Shown: one piece after another, positions 33,961 through 38,103 of the stretch | Layout: the number at the start of each line of letters is the position of its first letter | Position numbering within the stretch: the stretch's first letter is position 1 | Assembly (NCBI GenBank): GCA_023437715.1 | Contig: JAEZFK010000075.1 | Span: forward strand, 1-38,103 | Length of the DNA stretch: 38,103 nt | Source of the DNA: Bacillota bacterium | GTDB lineage: Bacteria; Bacillota; Clostridia; Lachnospirales; Lachnospiraceae | Direction: 5' to 3' | Notes under the pieces: generated by a model | The model's database searches: none | What the model saw: only the letters and a program-made list of their open reading frames with translations | What the model was told of the DNA's origin: nothing | Translations under genes and position numbers: made by a program

Positions 33961-34707
33961 CTAAGCCTTATAACGGACTTTCTCCAGAAAAAGGCCTTCC
34001 GGCGGCGCCGTATAGCCTGCCGCCTCCCGGTTCCCGGCCTCCAGAATCTCCGGGATTTCCTCCGGCCTGCGCTGTCCTGATCCCACCTCAATCAGCGTTC
34101 CCGTAAGGATTCTGACCATATGATACAAGAAGCCATTTCCTGTAAAGCGTATGAAAAGCCTGCTGCCCCGCTGCTCAAATTCGACTTTGCTCAAGGTTCT
34201 CACTGAGGACTTTTTCATCCTTCGGTTTGAACAAAAGCTTTTAAAATCGTGTTCTCCTATAAGATAGGAAGCCGCCCGTTCCATAGCTTCCACATCAAGA
34301 GGCCTCATAAGGCCGTAAATGTATTTTCTTTCAAACACATCTTTTCTCCCGCCGGTCTCTATCCGGTACAGATAGGTCTTTTCCTCTGCGTGAAGTCTGC
34401 TGTGAAAACGGTCCGGCGCCAGCTCCACTGTTTTTACCCCAATGTCCTCCGGCAGATAACGGTTTAAGTAGTCCCGGATTTCCTCCTCCGACAGATCCAC
34501 ATCCCCGTGAAAATTCGCCACCTGTCCCAAAGCGTGAACCCCTGCATCCGTCCGGCCCGAGCCGTGAACCTCCACAGGCTGTCCAAACATCCGCTCTAAA
34601 ACGCTTTCTATTTTTCCCTGTATGGTCTGGCCCGTATTGTCCTGCTTCTGCCAGCCGTCATAGCGGCTTCCGTCGTATTCCAGTACCATTCGATAATTTT
34701 TTAACAT
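33961..34707 (-). CDS. truA: tRNA pseudouridine(38-40) synthase TruA
   Basis: A 248-residue enzyme that makes pseudouridine at positions 38-40 of the tRNA anticodon arm. The catalytic Asp is D54 in GSGRTDAGVHA; other family segments are VLEYDGSRYDGWQ, KTYLYRI and GNGFLYHMVRILTGTL. The start ATG lies inside the VanZ gene, giving a 50-bp overlap. A shorter start at the second Met would cut off part of the first strand. Confidence 0.96.
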   Translation of the reverse strand: MLKNYRMVLEYDGSRYDGWQKQDNTGQTIQGKIESVLERMFGQPVEVHGSGRTDAGVHALGQVANFHGDVDLSEEEIRDYLNRYLPEDIGVKTVELAPDRFHSRLHAEEKTYLYRIETGGRKDVFERKYIYGLMRPLDVEAMERAASYLIGEHDFKSFCSNRRMKKSSVRTLSKVEFEQRGSRLFIRFTGNGFLYHMVRILTGTLIEVGSGQRRPEEIPEILEAGNREAAGYTAPPEGLFLEKVRYKA

Positions 34708-35155
34708 TTAACTTTTCTATCCTTCCCTTTCTCAGCCTCAACAGGGCCATAAGCAGGGTTCCAAATGCCACTCCGGCACAGTCCAGCCATACATCCGATA
34801 TCTGGCCGGAACGCCCTTTTATAAACAGCTGGATGGTCTCATCCAAAAAGGGAACCGCATATCCCACCGTTAAATGAATGAACCAGCGCCTCTCTCCCGT
34901 AAATTCACAGGACCGCACACAGCAGAACAATATTGCCCCTAAAAGAGTATATTCTGAAAAATGGGCTGTTTTGCGGATTATGTGGTCCGTAAGCCAGGAA
35001 GTCTCTGCTCCCGATGCTGCCAGCAAATGCCTGGCCAATTGAAGTGCTTTTCCGCTGTCCACAGAGGAAATATCCGCCAGCTTCATGGAGTTGGAAAATA
35101 TAAACAGTATATAGACCATGAGGATTGCCAGCCAAATATATTTCTTTTTCATCAT
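34658..35155 (-). CDS. VanZ family membrane protein
   Basis: A 165-residue protein with about four membrane segments and the VanZ signatures IIRKTAHFSEYTLLG, FLDETIQLF and SGQISDVWLDCAGVAFG. VanZ confers low-level teicoplanin resistance in the enterococcal vanA cluster, but most chromosomal homologues have no known function. It begins 10 bp after the aminotransferase stop, and its end overlaps truA by 50 bp. Nothing else of a vancomycin cluster is near. Confidence 0.9.
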   Translation of the reverse strand: MMKKKYIWLAILMVYILFIFSNSMKLADISSVDSGKALQLARHLLAASGAETSWLTDHIIRKTAHFSEYTLLGAILFCCVRSCEFTGERRWFIHLTVGYAVPFLDETIQLFIKGRSGQISDVWLDCAGVAFGTLLMALLRLRKGRIEKLNVKKLSNGTGIRRKPL

Positions 35156-35165
35156 CCTTTTCCCG

Positions 35166-36338
35166 TCACCGTTTCTTCAAAATGCCGCTGCGCTCCACCA
35201 TTTCCGCCGCTTGAACCAGAGTCTTCTCATCCTGAACAAGAGCGAGCCTGACATACCCCTCACCCGACGGGCCAAAGGCGCTTCCCGGTGTTACCAGAAC
35301 TCCGGATTTCTCCACCAGCTCCATTGCAAATGAGGTGGAATCCGCAAAGCCCTCCGGAATCTCCGCCCAGACAAACATGGTCGCTTCCGGTTTTTCCATC
35401 CTCCAGCCGATCCGGGTCATGCTGTCGCAAAGGGCATCCCTCCGCCTTTCATAAGCCTTTCTGGTCTCCTCCACACAGGACTGGTCGCCTGTAACCGCCG
35501 CAACCGCCGCTTTTTGAAGAGGGAGAAACATACCATAGTCCATATTGGATTTCAAGGTCTTTAATTTCCCCACCGCATTTTTATTTCCCATGCAAAAACC
35601 GATTCTCGCCCCGGCCAGTCCATAGGTTTTGGAAAGAGAATTAAACTCCACTCCTACCTCTCTGGCTCCCGGAAATTTAAGGAAGCTTCCGCATTCCCTG
35701 CCGTCGAAGACCAGTTCACTGTATGCATTGTCATGGAGCACTACTATGTCATTTGCTCCCGCAAAATCAATCAGCCTTTCATAAAAGGAATCCGGAGCCA
35801 TGGCGGTTGTGGGATTATTGGGATAAGAAACAATCATGAATTTCGCTTTTTTTGCAACTTCTTTCGGAATATCGTCAAAATTTATGATATATCCATTTTC
35901 CTTTTTCTGGGGCATATAAAAAAGACTGGCTCCTGCCAGCATGGGGCCATCCGCAAACACCGGATAACAGGGATCCGGCACGAGCACCACATCACCTTCG
36001 TCCACCACAGACAAAGCGATGTGCGCCAGCCCTTCCTGGGAGCCTAACAGGGAGCAGATTTCAGAAGCGGGATCCAGGCTCACTCCATATCTTCTCTGAT
36101 ACCACTCAGCGACTGAGTCAAGAAGCTCCCTCTGATCATTGATGGCATAAATGTAGTTTTTGGGGTCTGCCGCAGCCTTGCACAGGGCATCTGTAATGTG
36201 TTTTGCCGGTGGAATGTTGGGAGCTCCCACTCCCAAATCAATCACCAGCTCTCCCTTTTCCTCTTTCTGTCTTTTAATTTCCAACAGCTTGGAGAAAATA
36301 CCTTCTCCAAAACGGTTCATTCTCTCTGCAAACTGCAT
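35166..36338 (-). CDS. Class I/II PLP-dependent aminotransferase
   Basis: A 390-residue fold-type-I aminotransferase. The PLP Lys is K237 in SLSKTYGLAGARIG; the Asn-Pro pair is SYPNNPTT, the Tyr/Asp pair HDNAYSEL, and the N-terminal specificity loop VGAPNIPP. It resembles the LL-diaminopimelate/alanine aminotransferase branch, but the amino-acid substrate cannot be settled by reading. The ribosome site before the ATG (AGGCAGGGAAACTTC) is only fair; MNRFGEG six codons on is an alternative start. First gene of a four-gene unit ending in the CDF transporter. Confidence 0.9.
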   Translation of the reverse strand: MQFAERMNRFGEGIFSKLLEIKRQKEEKGELVIDLGVGAPNIPPAKHITDALCKAAADPKNYIYAINDQRELLDSVAEWYQRRYGVSLDPASEICSLLGSQEGLAHIALSVVDEGDVVLVPDPCYPVFADGPMLAGASLFYMPQKKENGYIINFDDIPKEVAKKAKFMIVSYPNNPTTAMAPDSFYERLIDFAGANDIVVLHDNAYSELVFDGRECGSFLKFPGAREVGVEFNSLSKTYGLAGARIGFCMGNKNAVGKLKTLKSNMDYGMFLPLQKAAVAAVTGDQSCVEETRKAYERRRDALCDSMTRIGWRMEKPEATMFVWAEIPEGFADSTSFAMELVEKSGVLVTPGSAFGPSGEGYVRLALVQDEKTLVQAAEMVERSGILKKR

Positions 36339-36460
36339 GAAGTTTCCCTGCCTTTATCTTTCCAGTAATTTGATATAATCTCAGCTTATAGTCTTAATTT
36401 CATATAATCTTATCTATTATAGTACAAAGAAATTTATAATACAAGAACAGCCATAACATA

Positions 36461-36503
36461 AATTTCCCCAAAAACGGCTCAGAGCCGCATATCTGGGGAA
36501 ATT
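36461..36503 (-). terminator. Terminator of the L,D-transpeptidase gene
   Basis: Nested stems: outer AATTTCCCC/GGGGAAATT (36461-36469 with 36495-36503) and inner CGGCT/AGCCG (36475-36479 with 36483-36487). The inner stem is followed by TTTTT on the minus strand. The rest of the 36339-36507 gap is AT-rich, presumably the leader of the aminotransferase operon. Confidence 0.8.
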
Positions 36504-36507
36504 CATC

Positions 36508-37137
36508 TTATGGTCCTATAGTAACCGGTACGCCTAAATTACAGTAACTCCACAAAACATCCATGACATTGTTGTCCACAGCGACACAGCCATGGGTGTC
36601 CTCGCCGGGAGTTCTGCAGCCGTGAATCATAATGGCCCCGCCAAGAGGCGTATCCCATGGCGGCTGCTCTCCCGCCAGATTGGCCCTTATAATTTCATCC
36701 CGCTGAGCCTCGGTGATGATTCCATCGGCAAAGCCTCTCTCTGCATCCTTAATGGCCGGATAGGAAAGGCCCAGAGATAAATAAGCTACGCTCTTGTCAT
36801 TTCTGGTGCAGACATAGAACTCTCCGCTGGGAGTTCTCATATCACCCTCCACCTTTTTATTTCCTTCCGCTGACGACGCTCCCATAGAAACTGGATATTC
36901 CGCAATCAAGGCTCCGTTCTGCTTTAACAGCAGAGTCTTCGTCCTTTTGCTCACGTAAATGGTCACGCCATTGGTAGACTTCGAATTGCCTGCGCTAAGG
37001 CCCACTCCCGGACCTGCAGCTTTATCAGAACTTGCGGCTGCGTTTTCCGCATATCCGGTTATGGCGGAGGATATTGCCAAAACTGCTGCAAATACCATTG
37101 CCGCAAGGCCTTTCCATCGTTTTCCTGTTCCCATCAT
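36508..37137 (-). CDS. Exported L,D-transpeptidase (YkuD domain)
   Basis: A 209-residue exported protein. The N-terminal signal (GLAAMVFAAVLAISSA, ending near TGYAENA) is followed by a short linker and the YkuD fold. The active site reads IMIHG (H172), then DTHGCVAVDN with nucleophile C184 and H182. The usual Ser of SHGC is Thr here, and the following Arg is replaced. Such enzymes make 3-3 peptidoglycan cross-links or anchor proteins to the wall. I start at MMGTGKRW (37137), where AAGGAG is 10 nt upstream; the longer frame reads through the preceding gene's end. It lies 64 bp after the kinase-like gene. Confidence 0.9.
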   Translation of the reverse strand: MMGTGKRWKGLAAMVFAAVLAISSAITGYAENAAASSDKAAGPGVGLSAGNSKSTNGVTIYVSKRTKTLLLKQNGALIAEYPVSMGASSAEGNKKVEGDMRTPSGEFYVCTRNDKSVAYLSLGLSYPAIKDAERGFADGIITEAQRDEIIRANLAGEQPPWDTPLGGAIMIHGCRTPGEDTHGCVAVDNNVMDVLWSYCNLGVPVTIGP

Positions 37138-37201
37138 TTTCCAAACACTCCTTTTTGTAACATTATACCATTCATTTTCCCTTTTATCGTTTACAATATT
37201 C

Positions 37202-37798
37202 TTACATTTCGCCCAAATACGCCAAAACGGCATTTAAGCACCCGTCAACCCCGACCAGGCCGCTTTCCAGACACAGGTGATAATTCTGGGCCTTTCCCCA
37301 TTCATTTCCTGTATAATATTGGTAATAATCTTTTCTCTTTTTATCCATTTCCCGGATTCTGCTTTCCATCACCTCCGGGTCCACACCGGTAGCAAGGGAG
37401 TTCATCCGTTTGATCCTGGCTTCCATTTTGGCGTATACAAACAAGTTGATGCTGTTCTCAAGGACCCTGTCGGCGCAGCGTCCTACGATGATACATGGGC
37501 CCTGTTCCGCCAGTTTCCTTATGATACGTGACTGGGCCAGGAAAACCTGATCCGACATGGAAACTTCGTAAATCGTAGAAAACGGAGTATAAAGCTTCTG
37601 TTCCAGAGACTGCTGCAAAGCCGGGATGTGTTCATCATAATGAAGAAATTCGTCCTCTGACAATCCGCTTTCCTCCGCCGATAAGAAAATTAATTCCTTA
37701 TCATAAAATGGGATCTCCAGCCGTTTCGCCAGCTTCATACCTAATTCCCGTCCGCCGCTGCCAAATTCCCGGCTAATTGTAATCACCTTTTCCAACAT
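37202..37798 (-). CDS. Cytidylate kinase-like family protein
   Basis: A 198-residue P-loop protein: ISREFGSGGRELG at residues 8-20 is the nucleotide-binding loop of the cytidylate-kinase-like family, followed by FYDKELI, SRIIRKLAEQGPCIIVGRCAD and the lid region RIKRMNS. It is shorter than Cmk (about 220) and belongs to a separate, poorly studied branch frequent in clostridia. The nucleotide or other substrate is unknown. GGAGGAGCGT precedes the ATG, and a good promoter lies about 75 bp upstream. Confidence 0.9.
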   Translation of the reverse strand: MLEKVITISREFGSGGRELGMKLAKRLEIPFYDKELIFLSAEESGLSEDEFLHYDEHIPALQQSLEQKLYTPFSTIYEVSMSDQVFLAQSRIIRKLAEQGPCIIVGRCADRVLENSINLFVYAKMEARIKRMNSLATGVDPEVMESRIREMDKKRKDYYQYYTGNEWGKAQNYHLCLESGLVGVDGCLNAVLAYLGEM

Positions 37799-37870
37799 AC
37801 GCTCCTCCTTATCTTCCGCTGAACAAATATCGTTTTTTCAGCATGGCTCTTTTGCAGTGCTGTTTGTCTT

Positions 37871-37899
37871 TATATATCTGCATTTTACCACATTATCAA
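37871..37899 (-). promoter_or_regulatory. Promoter of the kinase-like gene
   Basis: On the minus strand, TTGATA (37894-37899), 17 nt, TATATA (37871-37876). The remaining part of the gap 37799-38076 shows no gene. Confidence 0.6.
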
Positions 37900-38030
37900 A
37901 TTTCTGTATACCTTATTACCGTTTTCTTATTCCTGATTTCCTATTCATGATTTCTCCCTTATACATTAAAACTGTCAGTTTTAAGTCTACCCTGGTCTAC
38001 CCCGAAAAAGCCTCGTTTTAAAAACAAAAA

Positions 38031-38064
38031 TAGCGAAAATCCTGATAATTCAAGACTTTCGCTA
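38031..38064 (-). terminator. Terminator of the tRNA gene at the right edge
   Basis: TAGCGAAA (38031-38038) pairs with TTTCGCTA (38057-38064). On the minus strand the stem is followed by TTTTTGTTTTTA. Confidence 0.85.
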
Positions 38065-38076
38065 CAAATAAAAAGA

Positions 38077-38103
38077 GCGCGAGACGGGACTCGAACCCGC
38101 GAC
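38077..38103 (-). tRNA. 3' end of a tRNA gene, cut by window edge
   Basis: On the minus strand the last 27 nt read as a T arm (GCGGG-TTCGAGT-CCCGT) and the 3' acceptor strand CTCGCGC, with no encoded CCA. The anticodon is outside the window, so the amino acid cannot be given. A terminator follows 12 bp later. Confidence 0.85.

Noticed and set aside
34658..35155. Glycopeptide-resistance locus
   Set aside because: Only a VanZ-family protein is present; no vanH, vanA, vanX or vanRS-like genes lie near, and chromosomal VanZ homologues are common.
37202..37798. Canonical cytidylate kinase (cmk)
   Set aside because: The protein is shorter and its P-loop is ISREFGSGGRELG rather than the Cmk pattern; it fits the separate cytidylate-kinase-like family.
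38077..38103. Assigning an amino acid to the tRNA at the right edge
   Set aside because: Only the T arm and acceptor strand are inside the window; the anticodon is missing.

Overview
The window looks like a chromosomal stretch from a Lachnospiraceae-type clostridium (Firmicutes, Clostridium cluster XIVa, perhaps the Enterocloster/Lachnoclostridium/Hungatella group). This rests on strong AGGAGG ribosome sites, sigma-A promoters with TATAAT boxes, a DUF5688 gene, a clostridial ftsE-ftsX-hydrolase-ctpA operon, an RsgI-like anti-sigma factor and a CUT1 sugar importer with an AraC/YesN-type sensor-regulator. Species assignment is inference. Nearly all genes lie on the minus strand; only two genes (1656-2621 and 19803-20825) are on plus.

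Left edge (1-1650): mobile-element scrap. What looks like the end of an IS21-family element interrupts an IS256-family transposase gene, whose outer end is present as a ladder of repeated terminal sequences. Next comes an AT-rich stretch with two decayed reading frames that resemble a toxin-tip and immunity-gene pair. 1656-8153: a DUF5688 gene, a split ThrE-type threonine/serine exporter, feoA-feoB under a promoter with a Fur-like box placed in the 3' end of uvrB, and uvrB itself.

8312-19628: a carbohydrate locus. A membrane-anchored AraC/YesN regulator precedes a sugar-binding lipoprotein, two CUT1 permeases and a 1855-residue cytoplasmic enzyme that joins a GH106-like module to a complete GH78 alpha-L-rhamnosidase module. 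The importer has no ATPase of its own; a MsmK/UgpC-type shared ATPase is encoded at 26468-27580. The likely logic is import of a rhamnose-containing oligosaccharide or glycoside followed by intracellular cleavage.

19803-27580: a threonine-aldolase-family gene, then the division/cell-wall operon ftsE-ftsX-(envC/pcsB-like)-ctpA. The M23 hydrolase gene of this operon is broken and has lost its HxxxD zinc-ligand region. Upstream of ftsE lies a 108-bp tandem repeat array with a higher-order dimer pattern and a covarying hairpin, ended by a large palindrome. A CdaR/PucR-type regulator and the sugar ATPase gene follow.

27901-38103: an acyl-ACP thioesterase/CvfB/methyltransferase operon, two tRNA-Gln(CTG) genes each with its own near-consensus promoter, an ECF sigma/RsgI-like anti-sigma pair, an aminotransferase-VanZ-truA-CDF transporter operon, an L,D-transpeptidase, a cytidylate-kinase-like gene, and the 3' end of a further tRNA cut by the window edge.
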